A stretch of DNA of 64,000 bases from Neurospora crassa OR74A (lineage: Eukaryota > Ascomycota > Sordariomycetes > Sordariales > Sordariaceae), in NCBI RefSeq assembly GCF_000182925.2, contig NC_026501.1:1612001-1676000 (forward strand), given 5' to 3'. How positions within the stretch are numbered: position 1 is the stretch's first letter; the number at the start of each line of letters is the position of its first letter. The notes beneath the pieces were generated by a model, which was not told the origin of the DNA, did no database searches, and saw only the letters and a list, made by a program, of their open reading frames with translations. The position numbers and the translations under genes are program-made. Below are positions 10,320 through 21,396 of the stretch, piece after piece.

Positions 10320-12104
10320 TGGAGGAGTTAGCAGGAGAGTGTCTGCGCTTTCTCAGGGATGAATGGGAGGTTTTGAGGATGTTTTGGCTACGTTTTGGTG
10401 TTTAAGACTCATTTGGTATGTCATGCATGGTATTGCTAAGGTCCGGCATCTCCATTAACTTTGGGTTGAGTTTGGAGTGTCTTATGGATAGGAGGGATGA
10501 CCAGCAGGTACATCATTTCCTTTTTATTGTAATGTACCTACTATGTTGCTCTGCATTGGTTATTCTATTCCTTGCATCTTCAATCTGCTTTTATGCTGTC
10601 GCAGAAGGTATTCTTTGGTTAACCCAGCGACATGCATTGATTACAGCCATATTGCTGTGTGGTTATAGCTCCCCCTTGCCAAGCCTTTCCTATTTCGGAA
10701 GTTTGTTTACTTTCCATCGCTCGCCAAACCCGGATTTACTCTTCGCAGTTCGTGATGCATCATGCGTATGCCTTTTAGCCGATCTACCGCCAATTCCCCA
10801 TCAGGATACTACACTACCGTCCTAGCACGCAATATGGTTTTAATCGGATCGGAAATAAGAAAACTTCTTAACCCACCCCCGAGGCGCGATCGTCATCGAT
10901 TTGAGCCACGTTTCGTCGACCATTTTGCCATGACTCCGCTCGACATGGGCACAGTTATAGTAACACCATAAATGACACCGCAAACTGAATAACACCGTAA
11001 ATGATACGGCATAATACTACTGCAACTACATTGCAACATGAATGCGAGCGCACATGAATGAGTAGAACGAAAAAGGAAGGGGAAAAAACAAGAAGGGAAG
11101 GTGGGTTTTCCCGAGGCTCAGGTTACAATGAATGCGACCGGGTCGGAGGTCGGAAGTCGGAAGTCGGAGGTCGGGGTCGGGGTCTGGTCGAAAGCCCGCG
11201 CGGGGTCATGAGGATGATCTTGTACCAAAATTGAACTAGCATGGATTCACCGTCGAGAATGAGAATTGAAGCGAACGGAACGGTGAGTCGATTGCGGGGG
11301 GAGGAACATCATTATTCAGGAAGGAGATTAGACGATTATGGAAGGTAGTGAGCAACAGCCGAGCAATGGCGACAGTAACCAAACAAGAGGGAAGGTCCAT
11401 AAAAACGTAAAAGGTCCCCCCGCCTGCTAGGGCAGTCACATACACTACATCGCACCGATATCATTCATCATTCCAGCAGTTGTGCGTTTGTGCTGGTGCA
11501 CATGTTACATGCTTTATCCGGCGGCGATACCTGTCGACCGACATACAAAGGTTCACTCAACTCCGCAGTTCTGACTCCCGACGAGACAAAAGTCTTTCTC
11601 GTCCGCGTGAGCGTCACTCACTCACTCGCGAACGAACGAACCCCGCGCCAGTAACATGTCAATGTGTTGAGGTTGTACCACTTCTACACCGTGACCCGCG
11701 ACACAAACACCCAGAGACGAGAAGAGCGGGGGAAGGAGAAAAGTGGTTGGGATTGAGTACGCAGGAGAGGTGTCAGTGAACATTCAGCAAGCCATTGAGA
11801 GCAAGCATCTCAAAACAGAGAGTGAGAAGACGAGTGGCTACCATCTTGGAGACCTCGATTGAAAGTCGTTGGAAGCCCACCTTTTATGCTTGCCCAAATC
11901 AAAAGCTCGTCGAAGACAAGTTAAATCTAAAATCGACAGCGTCTTTTGTTGGACAAGAGGGGCAGACTAAGACTGTCTGTGCGGTTGTTATTCTAGCAAC
12001 TTGGGCTCATCACCTCAACTCCCCGTTTCCCAAACGACGGCATCCAACCACGGCGCATTTTTACCAAATACCACTACGACGACAACAAGAAAGCAACCGC
12101 CAAG
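10320..12104. other. intergenic, GH76 gene to P450 gene
   Basis: About 1.8 kb with no supported gene. It should hold the 3' UTR of the GH76 gene and the promoter and leader of the P450 gene. The only structure seen is the short GGTCGGA-type repeat at 11140-11190. Confidence 0.45.
11140..11190 (+). repeat. short imperfect GGTCGGA/GGTCGG tandem tract
   Basis: About seven imperfect tandem copies of a 6-8 bp unit (GGTCGGAG, GTCGGAA, GTCGGGG) in non-coding DNA upstream of the P450 gene. Purine-rich on this strand. Function unknown; probably a microsatellite. Confidence 0.7.
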
Positions 12105-13846
12105 ATGCTAACCCCCACGACCCTCCTCCTCTTAAGCCCTCTCCTCTACCTCCTCACCCTCCTCTTCCGCACCGCTCTCTACCGCCTCCGCGCCCGCTCC
12201 CTAGGTTGCAGCCCCGTGGCGGTCTACCCACATAAGGACCCTATTCTGGGACTGGACCTGTTCCGCGAAAGTTTGCGAGCCATGAACACGCATGCGCTGC
12301 TGCCGCTGTGGGACGCTCGATTCAAGAGATATGGCAACACGCACTACACGCTGACGTTGGGGAAATGGGTACTGATGACGAACGAGCCGGAGAACGTCAA
12401 AGTGATTTTGGGCACGAAGATGGCCGAGTGGCCGATTGATGGACCACGGTTGCATGCGTCTGTGGCGGTTTTGGGAAAGAAGAGTATTTTTACTACTAAC
12501 GGGGCTCAGTGGTATGTCGTCTCCATGTTCTTTGGTCGGTTTCGGGTCATGATAATGGAGTGGATTTTGGTTGTGTTGTGAAAGGAAGCTAATGAATCGT
12601 CATTGCACTACTGTAGGCGCGAGGCTCGAGGAATGATCAGACCTTCGTTCGTCAGGGACCAAGTCGCCGACCTTCATTGCTTTGCCAAACACGTCGGCAA
12701 CTTTCTCAACGCCATTCCCAAGGACGGATCGACCTTTGACATGCAGGAACTCCTGCTTTCTATGACCATGGACTCGTCTACCGATTTCCTGCTCGGTTGC
12801 TCCACAAACTCTTTGCTCCAACCCTCGCCCGAAGCCAAGCAGTTCCTCGAAGATTTTGAGTACACCAGCCGTGAGGCCGCCAAGAAGTCTCGACTTGGAA
12901 CGCTTCTCAATTGGTTGCCAAACGGGGAGTTCCAGGCGACTGTGACAAGAGTGCGCGAGTATGTGCGAGCCTACATAAGGAAGTCCCAGGCGGAGAAGAC
13001 CGACAAGAAGGAAAGAGACTACGTTTTCCTGCATGAGATTTTGAAGTCCGGCGCCGATGAGGAGCACGCCATCGACCAGGTCTTGTCCGTTATTATTGCC
13101 GGAAGAGACACCACGGCTGCGGCGATGACGGCGTGTTTCTACTACTTGGCTCGCAATCCGGAGGCAGTAAAGAAATTGAGGAAGGAGATCTTTGATATGG
13201 AGGACGAGATGCCGACCTGGGAGCAGCTCAAAAACATGAAGTATCTGAACATGATAATCAAAGAAGGTGAGTATTGTGCCCGGGAGATAGAACTTATGGA
13301 GAAATCGCCTTATTGCTAACAACAAACTTGAAGGTTTGCGGCTGTTCCCTCCCGCATCAACTAACTCCAGAGCGCCGATCAAGGACACGGTCCTACCCCG
13401 AGGTGGTGGCCCAGATGGCAAACAACCCATCCTTGTGCCCAAGGGCCAAGTCGTTAGGTGGTCGCTGTACAGTCTTCATAGACGTAAGGATATCTGGGGA
13501 GAAGATGCCCATGAGTTCCGTCCAGAGCGGTGGGATGAAAACCTTCGGGTCGGGTACGTGATTTTGTTTTTCCCTCTGTCAGTCTCTCTATCCGGAACTT
13601 CTTGTGGCTGACACAGCTTCCTCTTCGCTGAACAGATGGGAGTACATTCCGTTCTCCGGAGGCCCGCGTATATGCCTGGGCCAGCAGTTTGCGCTTACCC
13701 AGATCGAATACGCCCTTTTCAAGTTCTTCCGTGCCTTCAAGAGCATCGAACCCCGGGATGACAATGGCCCGCTGCTGCTTCGCACGAATCTAACTGTGAC
13801 CTTTGCGAAAGGCTGTCTGGTCAGTGCGACACCCGACTCTAACTAG
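12105..13846 (+). CDS. cytochrome P450, CYP52-like (n-alkane/fatty-acid hydroxylase type)
   Basis: Exons 12105-12511, 12617-13266, 13334-13553 and 13636-13846 give 495 aa with consistent phases. An N-terminal hydrophobic anchor (LLLLSPLLYLLTLLF) would fix it in the ER membrane facing the cytosol. P450 hallmarks are present: helix I AGRDTTAAAM, the ExxR motif as EGLR (split by the 13267-13333 intron), the PERW motif in FRPERWDEN, and the haem loop FSGGPRICLGQQ with the thiolate Cys (about 13675). The helix C region QWREARGMIRPSF and the FDMQELL segment resemble CYP52 and related fungal families that omega-hydroxylate alkanes or fatty acids. The substrate is inferred from family resemblance only. 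It is not next to other lipid-oxidation genes. Confidence 0.88.
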
Positions 13847-15788
13847 GTGGTAACACCTCTGGAGAGGGGACTGAGAGGCGGAAGAGATCCAGAGATGTCG
13901 TTAGGTAGCATGCGATTTGGTTGTTGCTTTCGGTGTTTTAAATCTGTGTCTCGCGATATGAAGAACAGTCTGTATTTCGGCCAGTCCTGGACGCACAAGA
14001 AGCGTTTGCATTTACTTGTTTTTGTTGTTAGGTCTGCTGTGTTCAGTTGCACAACATACCATACGGAATAGTATGAGGAGTGTGTCAACCTTGTACGACA
14101 ACACAAGATTGTCCGGGTGATCTTACAAGTAACAACCACGACGGCTGAGCTTGACAAGCGTCCTAGCTGTCTGTCGGCTTGACACTTGCTGCACCTTTAG
14201 CCGCGAATGCGGCCCCGAGCAACTGAGCAAGCCCCGATTTCGAGTTTTGTACCAAATTGTCTGGATTTTGTTGAGCATGTTGGGTCCTCCTTTTCGCTAG
14301 AGTGCTGTGTCTGTTGTGCCCGATATTCTCCTTGACTGTTGCACGGGCTTTACCTACGGTATATCGTCTAGGTGCGACCGACAGAATGACGGGATGGCTA
14401 ACCAGGAGCGACCTTGTGCATAGCTTTGCGGCCATGTTTCTGGCAGCAAGAAGTTGCCATGACCCTGACTGCGTAGATTGGTGTTCGGGTTTGTTTCTCT
14501 CCAGTGATAGCACCTCCGTCGTCACTGGAAACCTATGGTAGTCTAGTGGTCTTGCGCAAGATGTAGAGAATCAGCGCCAACATCGCGAGTTGGCTGAGAT
14601 AGCACAGATTGTTGGTTGCCTAATGGAACAAAATCTGCATGCGTGTCAAATCTGGTGTTTCTCAGGTTTCGTAGCGTGGTGATTTCTCTTTGGCCACGAG
14701 GAAGAGCTGCGCGATGATGAGATGGGAAGGTGGAAAGTGAAAGGGATGACTATGAATTAGGTTTTCATAGAACGGCCATAGGAGGCCGATACTGGACATT
14801 GGACAATGTCCAAATAGGAGGGAAGCACAGATTTGTCAACTACTTAGTCCTTGAGGAAAGAGCATTCGCCGAATCCTCACCAAGTGTGATGCCGGCCCGG
14901 GGCATTCTTTCCGATCTTGGAAAGTGGACCGAGTGGTGCAGTGGTTTCCATCCATCTCCGACCTGCTGGCAAATGGGAGTTTAGGATGACCTTTTTTTTG
15001 TCGTTTTTCTTTTTTCGGCAAATCTTTCTCTGTTTGACGTTTCTTCCTCCGTTCTTAAGTTCCAATCACAAACCTGACATCGCCCTAGCGTGTGACTATC
15101 CATACGTTTCCGTGTTTCTGATGTCAAGCTACTTCGTCTTCTTCCCCGTTCATTGCCAGGCGCATCTTGGTCAATGCTGCCGTATTCAACCCACCAGTGC
15201 ACTTCATTGATCTTGCATATCTGGGGGTGGCAACATGGGCTCAATTTCAAAGGAAGAGATGCCCACCAGGCTCGCCAGCTCGGCTCTCCCTTCCTATACT
15301 CGCCATAATGTGCGCAGCCTTTCTGTCTTATTCTCAGACTGACCAAGAACTCGTTCAAGCTTAGAACACTAGTAATGTCGACAAGCAGTTCCCTGCGATT
15401 ACAACCTTGGCCGCCGCAACACATTAACATCAACGTTGAGTTACTCGAAGCTCCTGACGCTCAGCTGCCGAGCATACCAAGAGCAACCGAGTTTCCGTGA
15501 TCCATCATACCGACACACTCTTGATACTCATTTAGAGGCTCTCGACAGTCTGCTTCAGTTTCACTCCACTGATGCTCTGAAAATAAGAGCTGGGTATTTC
15601 TTCTCTTCGTCAACGACCGCCTTGAACGCAAGGCCATCACCCGCTCTCGGGATCTGCAGAGGTAGCTATCATTCAAACATCCCTTGATATTATCCCGCAT
15701 ACGGCAAGAGACCTTAGCGCTAAGCATGATTACTTGCCAGAAATCACCCACGCATATCTCTGTACATCAAAGGTATTAACCTCTCGAG
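13847..15788. other. intergenic, P450 gene to small membrane-protein gene
   Basis: About 1.9 kb. Several open frames of 60-150 codons occur on both strands, but none has recognisable domains, convincing splice context or typical coding composition. I see no RNA gene or repeat here. Confidence 0.4.
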
Positions 15789-16220
15789 ATGGCTCAAGAC
15801 AACATTTCCGCCGACCAGTCTCGAATTGTTTCCGACCAAGAACCGGAATACAAGTTTGGAGTGGTTGATATTGGTATCATTGTGGCCTCTTGTGTCATCT
15901 TGGTATCCGTCTTCGTCGGTCGATTCTACATCCGCAGGTTACAGCACCGTCGACAGCTGGACATGGAGTTCCAAGCCCGGCAGAGAGACCTGGAGGCTTT
16001 GTACGAAGAAAACGGCAAACAACGAGTGACCAGTATGGCATCATATATCGGCTCTGCTGAGCCATCAGTACTTAAAGACGACGTCATTATCCAGCCCAAG
16101 ATCAACAATGGGTCTGAAAAGCAGGTGCTGAAGCCTCCCCTTTGGCGTTACATCAACTCGAAACACCAGCGTAACGGCTCAGTCACACTCGCTATTCCAC
16201 TTCACAACCGGGATAACTAG
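15789..16220 (+). CDS. small single-pass membrane protein, unrecognised
   Basis: Uninterrupted 143-aa frame starting at an ATG in reasonable context (CTCGAGATGG). A 24-residue polar N-terminus precedes one transmembrane helix (about residues 26-45, VDIGIIVASCVILVSVFVG), followed by a basic stretch (RRLQHRRQ) and a polar, probably cytosolic tail of about 90 residues with a short charged helix (QARQRDLEALYEEN). The basic residues after the helix predict an N-out, C-in orientation. No family is recognised. It lies alone between long non-coding stretches. The hydrophobic segment flanked by sensible topology signals makes a real gene likely. Confidence 0.6.
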   Translation: MAQDNISADQSRIVSDQEPEYKFGVVDIGIIVASCVILVSVFVGRFYIRRLQHRRQLDMEFQARQRDLEALYEENGKQRVTSMASYIGSAEPSVLKDDVIIQPKINNGSEKQVLKPPLWRYINSKHQRNGSVTLAIPLHNRDN

Positions 16221-17181
16221 GTCCTTTGACCTGCAACTTCTGTTCACCGGTGGATCATTGGGTCCACCACCTTTCGGTCCAGAAGCTATTCACTCCTTCT
16301 AATTAAGATTTCCCGATGAGCCTCATCACATCTGCTGTTTCTTCCTTCTTTCTTTTTTTCTGGTTCAGTTCAGTCACGTTGAGGTGCATAATCAGGGGTT
16401 ATACCGGTACCAGGTTTACGTGGGTTTTGAGGGAGGTGGAAGTTCACTCCGCAGCTGTCGGTGTCGTTTGCAACCTATGGCCGCCCTTTGGCGTCGCAAG
16501 CCACGCATCTAAAAGGTTGTCAAGTTTCATTTCGCAAATGATCAGAAGGGAATCTGATTGGGGGTCCTGTCAGTTCGGTTCGATAAAAGATGCCGCTGGC
16601 CATGTGTTCCCATGCATGCATCCATCACACAAAAGAGGAGGTGGATACCTTTTTCTTCAAGATTTCATACCTACTCTATCTCTTTCACCTTCTAGCTGTC
16701 ATGATAGTAATTTGACGTATCCTCGCTTGATGTTTGGCTTCTGTTTGTGTTCGTCAGCTCGGGCCTTTTAGTTGCATCGTTTGCTCTGAAGACCGAATCG
16801 TTATGCGGCTGGCCGCCGAGCTTTCCTGTGTTCTGTTCCATTGCTTGTTGCCCCCCTCTCCTCTTGTAAGACAGGACATTCTCGTTGCGTAGACAGAGCA
16901 ATGGTTACTGTTCAAATTCCAATATGAGGCTCGCCAGCCCTTAGTCCTCCTTTTCTGAGTGTCTTCATCCCCTAAGGCTCAGCATATCCATAGCCACTCA
17001 AAGGCTTCTGTCACACTATCGGTTGTGTTAGCCGTTCGTTTGGCATTTCCAATTTTCTCAGATACGCTTCTTTACTACCATCTTGTCAATCAAAAGGTCC
17101 CAGTCATTTGAGCTGATTGTACAGCTGGATTTGTCCTCTGTCGGGCCAAACTGAAGTAACTGGTTGGAAACAGCTACCAAA
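16221..17181. other. intergenic, between two unrecognised genes
   Basis: About 960 bp with no supported gene. Presumably the 3' UTR of the small membrane-protein gene and the promoter of the next gene. Confidence 0.4.
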
Positions 17182-18347
17182 ATGGCTACCTATCCGCGCC
17201 AAGCCTCGTGGATTCATGATATCGCAACATCCTCGCTCGAGGTGGGCAAAGATGTACGTCCGCTTTGCTGAATGTATTAGAAGACTCTGATGATTATTGA
17301 ATAGAACTCCATGCCACGAAGGCATCCCATATCTCATTTGTGTATTCTCCATCACCTGCTAATGAAGGTATGACTAGGGCCTCGACGATGCTATTGCCTG
17401 TGGTAAGTTCTATTGACTTGATACTGACGCTGGCTCTTGATTTCTCTCCTGATTCTCTTACATGACAAAGACTCACAAAACTGCATGAGACAGGCAGGCC
17501 TTCCGGATCCCAGCCTAGCGCAGGCATTCGTAACCATGCCTATCATGAGGAGATCGCGCAGAGTCATATAAACATAGGACAAGAGGGCCACGGCCGTCCA
17601 TATGAGGACGATGACGGTACGATGAGCGAAGGATATCTACATGCGAATGGAAAGTTTGAGGAGTCTGTGGGAGACCAAGACCGCCCTCGCTCGCCGATCA
17701 GAGGTGAAGAAAAGGAAATCGAAAACCAAAAGTGAGTACATGCACTCAAACCCAGTAACATATTCGATGGGCTCAAGACGATCTTCGTTTGTCGTGGTAC
17801 GTGATGAATGACTGACAGAGCCCTGGTAAGTAACTCCTGCTGCAATGGTAACAACAACAACAACAACAACGAAACCCCAGCGTCAAATCACGCCTCTGCT
17901 GGGAACTCTCCTCCAAGGGAAAATGGAGGGGACGCCTCCTCCTACAGCGGCGTCACGCCGAACCAGAGCTTCTCGAAAGCCCATCGCAACAACAGCAACA
18001 GCGCCGAACTGATGCTTCAGGGAGTCTCTTCCAGAAGCCCCACGCCCTCACAATCACCGCAGAGTCCTGAAAGACTTGGTTATAATGTGAGTGGGTATTT
18101 CCAGTCTTGTGAGGAGTGTTTTATTGCTGGGATGTGCTGCATCCATCGGACGGCGGCGGCGGCGGCGGCGGCGAAAGCGATAGTTATGCCTGACGGTAGA
18201 GGTAGTCTCATCCATGATGGTGGCCATGGCAATGGCAGAGCTGCGCGTGAGCGGCATGAGTGGCTTGTTGAGCGGATGAAGGAGAGTTTGGCGAAGATTG
18301 ATAGCGCTACTCACGGTGGTAGTGTGGTTTCGCGGAGGGGTGCTTGA
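17182..18347 (+). CDS. unrecognised multi-exon gene with Cys cluster; 5' splicing unresolved
   Basis: A probable start at ATG 17182 (MATYPRQASWIHDIATSSLE) is followed by a consensus donor at 17254. The last two exons are well supported: about 17494-17731 (frame includes PYEDDDGTMSEG) and 17819-18347, joined in phase across the 87-nt intron 17732-17818. The middle segment around 17305-17402 is coding-like (HATKASHISFVYSPSPANEG) but I could not find donor and acceptor pairs that keep phase with both neighbours. The final exon has an Asn run, Ser/Pro-rich sequence, a Cys cluster CEECFIAGMCC (about 18109-18141), a poly-Ala run encoded by a GCG microsatellite (about 18152-18174), and a basic C-terminal helix (HEWLVERMKESLAKI). 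No family is recognised; the Cys cluster might bind metal or be acylated. Confidence 0.55.
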
Positions 18348-18592
18348 TTGGAAGTTGGTGATAATACGTGAAATGGGCGGGCCTAAGGCCAGGAGACTTT
18401 AACCAGTTGTAGCATTTTCGTCGCGTTCTCGTTCCAGCTTGTGGAGGGAGGCCCAGTGCTTTCCTTATGCCTACCATTGTTAATATCGATGTTATTGGAA
18501 TACTTTTATTTGGGACTGTGTCATGGACATTACTCTCTCTTCTATCCAAGACAACGCCTTTCCGATCCCAGGATGTCGCTCCCTCCACTCAA

Positions 18593-18615
18593 CCCCCCCC
18601 CCCCCCCCCCCCCCC
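18593..18615. repeat. 23-nt poly-C run
   Basis: Uninterrupted C tract just after the stop codon of the minus-strand dioxygenase-like gene (stop 18617-18619), so it is a G tract in that transcript's 3' UTR. Length is likely variable or error-prone in sequencing. Confidence 0.85.
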
Positions 18616-18616
18616 G

Positions 18617-19756
18617 TTACTCCTCAGGCACATCCCCAAACCGATACTGCGCCCAAGCAAAGCTCCCCTCATGCAGTGTCCACGTTTGCACACCCTTATC
18701 CTTCCCCGCCGCGCCCGCCGCCACATAGATGGGCATCAAGTGATCCATCCACGGGTGCGCCTGTCTGGCGTCCCCCCTTTTAACCACCTCCCTCATCCGA
18801 TCCAGCCTGCCCTCCGCATCGCCCTCCACCGCCTCCTTCAGCGCATCATCGAAGCTGACCGCGTAGGGAAGCGGCCTGGGATCGCCCCAAGTAAACTGCA
18901 TGTCCCGCAGGTTGTGCACCGTCATGCCGGTACAAATAATCACCACGCCCTCATCGCGGAGCTCCTCGACCGCCTGGCCCAGACGATAGTGCGCGTCCGG
19001 ATCTTCCGACTTGAACAGCGAGACTTGCACCAAGGGAACGGTGATGGCCTGGTCGGTGTTGGGTGGAAAAGCGACGTTGAAGCCCGAGAAGACGCCGTGG
19101 TCGAGCCCGCGCTTGAGACCCTTGGACTGGATGTCTGCCTTGGTAAGGAGCTGCTGGATCTTGGCGGCTAGTTGGGGGGATCCGGTAGCAGGGAAAGTCG
19201 CCTTGTAGAAGTGGTCGGGAAAACCGTAGAAATCGTAGATGAGGTCTGTCGGGCCATCGCCGTTGTTGAGGTGGATCTCGGAGGGGGTGGCTTGCCAGTG
19301 CGCGGAGAAAACGACGACGGCCTTGGGCTTGACTTTTTGGATGATTTCCTTGCCGATGGCTTGGAGGACGGGGTAGACGGGGTGTTTGGTGTTGTATTGG
19401 ACGTCGGGCTGAGAGAGGGTGTTAGTTGATGGTTTTGCATTGAAGTGTCGGGAGTGACTGAGAAATGAGTGAGTGAAACTTACTCCTCCGTGAGAGAAAA
19501 AGTACACAGGGGGTCTGCCCATTTTGGAAGAGGTCAAGTTCGCTGTGGCGGCGGCCTGGAGCGGCGAGGTGGAAGTAGAGGTGGTGGTGGTGATGGGGGC
19601 GTTGTTCAAAGCTGTGGTGAACTTGTTGAATGTTTCGCTTCGGACCCGGGAGAATAGGCCGCGAGCGGTTGAAGAGGAAGCCAGGAGGATCGCCAGGGCG
19701 GCAACAAGAACAGGAACGATCATAAGAGGTCGGCTACGGGGCCGCGGATTAGGCAT
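18617..19756 (-). CDS. LigB-type extradiol dioxygenase (4,5-DOPA dioxygenase-like), N-terminally extended
   Basis: Minus-strand exons 19756-19484 and 19408-18617 give 354 aa. The 75-nt intron 19409-19483 (GTAAGT, CTAAC, CAG) is a multiple of three, so the genomic frame stays open through it. The core matches the class III extradiol dioxygenase / DodA family: FFSHGG near the N-terminus of the domain, FSAHWQ, DHGVFSGFNV, and HPWMDHLMP near the end supply the metal-ligand and catalytic His residues. Family members open catecholic rings (DOPA in betalain producers); the fungal substrate is unknown. The first 78 residues are an extension with a hydrophobic segment (MIVPVLVAALAILLASS), a possible signal anchor. 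Starting at Met 79 (ATG at 19522) would give a 276-aa protein, the usual family length. It diverges from apt1. Confidence 0.85.
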   Translation of the reverse strand: MPNPRPRSRPLMIVPVLVAALAILLASSSTARGLFSRVRSETFNKFTTALNNAPITTTTSTSTSPLQAAATANLTSSKMGRPPVYFFSHGGVSFTHSFLSHSRHFNAKPSTNTLSQPDVQYNTKHPVYPVLQAIGKEIIQKVKPKAVVVFSAHWQATPSEIHLNNGDGPTDLIYDFYGFPDHFYKATFPATGSPQLAAKIQQLLTKADIQSKGLKRGLDHGVFSGFNVAFPPNTDQAITVPLVQVSLFKSEDPDAHYRLGQAVEELRDEGVVIICTGMTVHNLRDMQFTWGDPRPLPYAVSFDDALKEAVEGDAEGRLDRMREVVKRGDARQAHPWMDHLMPIYVAAGAAGKDKGVQTWTLHEGSFAWAQYRFGDVPEE

Positions 19757-20503
19757 TTGTTTTGGAGGAGGAGTGAAATGAGGCTCAACAGACAGCTGAA
19801 AACAAGGGTGTGAACACCTTGATGACCGCCACAACAGAAGCGAGTCTGTCCTATAAAAAGGGATAAGAACTTATTCGATTTGAAAGCATGTCTAAGCAAT
19901 CCCCAGTCTCCATCATCATCGCGGTCCATTCATGATGGGCTCCGGCTCCACTCGAGCGGTTGACACAACGGAGCCCATGACATGATGTGACCTCGTTGGC
20001 TTCCGTGAAACAGACGCCGAGAAGGTGGTGAAAGATTGCTGAAGAATGCTCTCGTCAGCAGGTTGGTCAGGCAAATGCACAGGCCCCTGCTTCCGCCGCT
20101 GCAACCCCCGCTTCAACGCCGACAAGTCCGACGACTTTGGTGGTTTACACTACACACCCGGACTAGACATACATAGTGGTGTCCCCACCATGCTTGGGGT
20201 CCATTCCATGGGCTACCAGGTTTCCTCTAGGGTTATACGTGGGAACCAGACTTTTCTCCGGCTTACCCCACCATCCGTATTTTGCGGGAGGCCCCGCTTC
20301 GCCGGGTTTCCACCATCCCCGCCACTAACGGCTCCGAGATCCGTTCCTCGAAGCTCCCCCGCTCCAACAGCAAAGACCCCGGTTAAGCATCGGCCCCACG
20401 TGTGAACTTCGGACGGCGCTAGTCAACCACAACGCCATCGCTGCTCCGGGAAACAGCTTCTTGTTGGACTGACTTTCAACACATACAATCATCACACACA
20501 AAA
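19757..20503. other. divergent promoter, dioxygenase-like gene and apt1
   Basis: 747 bp between two divergent starts. No gene is supported. The last 50 bases before apt1 (CACACA/ATCATCA-rich) look like a typical Neurospora leader. Confidence 0.45.
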
Positions 20504-21396
20504 ATGGCCTCCCTTGCCCGCCGTCCTCCTCTCCTCGTCCCAGCTGTGGCCCGGCACACGGCCACCGTCATCTTCATCCACGGCCTTGGCGACACTGGCC
20601 ATGGCTGGGCTTCGGCCGTTGAGCAATGGCGTCGCCGCCAACGCCTTGATGAGGTCAAGTTCATCTTGCCCCATGCGCCTTCGATTCCCATCACTGCCAA
20701 CTGGGGCATGAAGATGCCTGGTTGGTATGACATTGTAAGCTTACCTACCTACTCTGTGTAGTACCTGGCTCCGTCCCCGCCAAAGTTAAAAGTCTAACAC
20801 CACAGCTATAAAAGTTCGCCATCGATGGCAGCGCCGAAGCTCTCCGCCGCAACGAGGATGAGGCCGGCATCCTAACCAGCCAAGCTTACTTCCACGATCT
20901 GATCCAGAAGGAGATCGACTCGGGCATCCCGGCCGACCGCATCGTCATCGGCGGCTTCAGCCAGGGCGGCGCCATGGGCCTGTTCAGCGGCCTCACTGCC
21001 AAATGCAAGCTGGCCGGCATTATCGCCTTGTCCTCGTATCTCCTCCTCAGCCTCAAGTTCGCCGAGCTCGTGCCCAAGCCCGAGTTCAACAAGGAGACGC
21101 CCATCTTCATGGCCCATGGCGATGCGGATCCGGTTGTCAACTATAAGTTGGGCACGATGACCCGTGACTTGCTCAAGGAGATGGGGTACAATGTCAAGTT
21201 CACGACGTATCCGTAAGTACCTCCTTCGGTATCTCAGTGCCGATCAATTTCTCGAATGTTTCCATGCTGACTGCCTGGGATTGCTAGGGGTATGGGTCAC
21301 TCTGCCTGCCTGGAGGAGTTGGATGCGATCGAGGATTTCTTGACCGAGAGACTGCCCAAGGTGGCTGACAAGTCGGAGCAGAAGTCCGAGCTATAG
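20504..21396 (+). CDS. apt1: acyl-protein thioesterase 1
   Basis: Exons 20504-20734, 20815-21212 and 21288-21396 give 245 aa, the normal length for the family. Alpha/beta hydrolase that removes palmitate from S-acylated cytosolic proteins such as Ras and G-alpha subunits; also called lysophospholipase I. The oxyanion region FIHGLGDTGHGW is near residue 25-36, the nucleophile elbow is GFSQGG (Ser about 126), the acid is in HGDADPVV (about 178-185) and the His is in GMGHS (about 214). For the first intron, the CACAG at 20800-20804 would bring in an immediate stop, so the acceptor must be the AAAAG ending at 20814. The second intron (21213-21287) has CTGAC and TAG. It opposes the palmitoyltransferase encoded at 56.7 kb. 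Confidence 0.95.

Noticed and set aside
12600-13442. 280-codon open frame on the minus strand
   Set aside because: It lies entirely antisense to the well-supported P450 exons and has no domain; high GC with third-position C bias creates long antisense frames.
14163-14525. 120-codon minus-strand frame between the P450 and the small membrane-protein gene
   Set aside because: No recognisable features, no splice partners, and overlapping frames of similar length on the other strand; not enough to call a gene.
20800-20804. CACAG as acceptor of the first apt1 intron
   Set aside because: Using it brings an in-frame TAA immediately (CTA TAA); the AAAAG ending at 20814 keeps phase and joins the conserved sequence.
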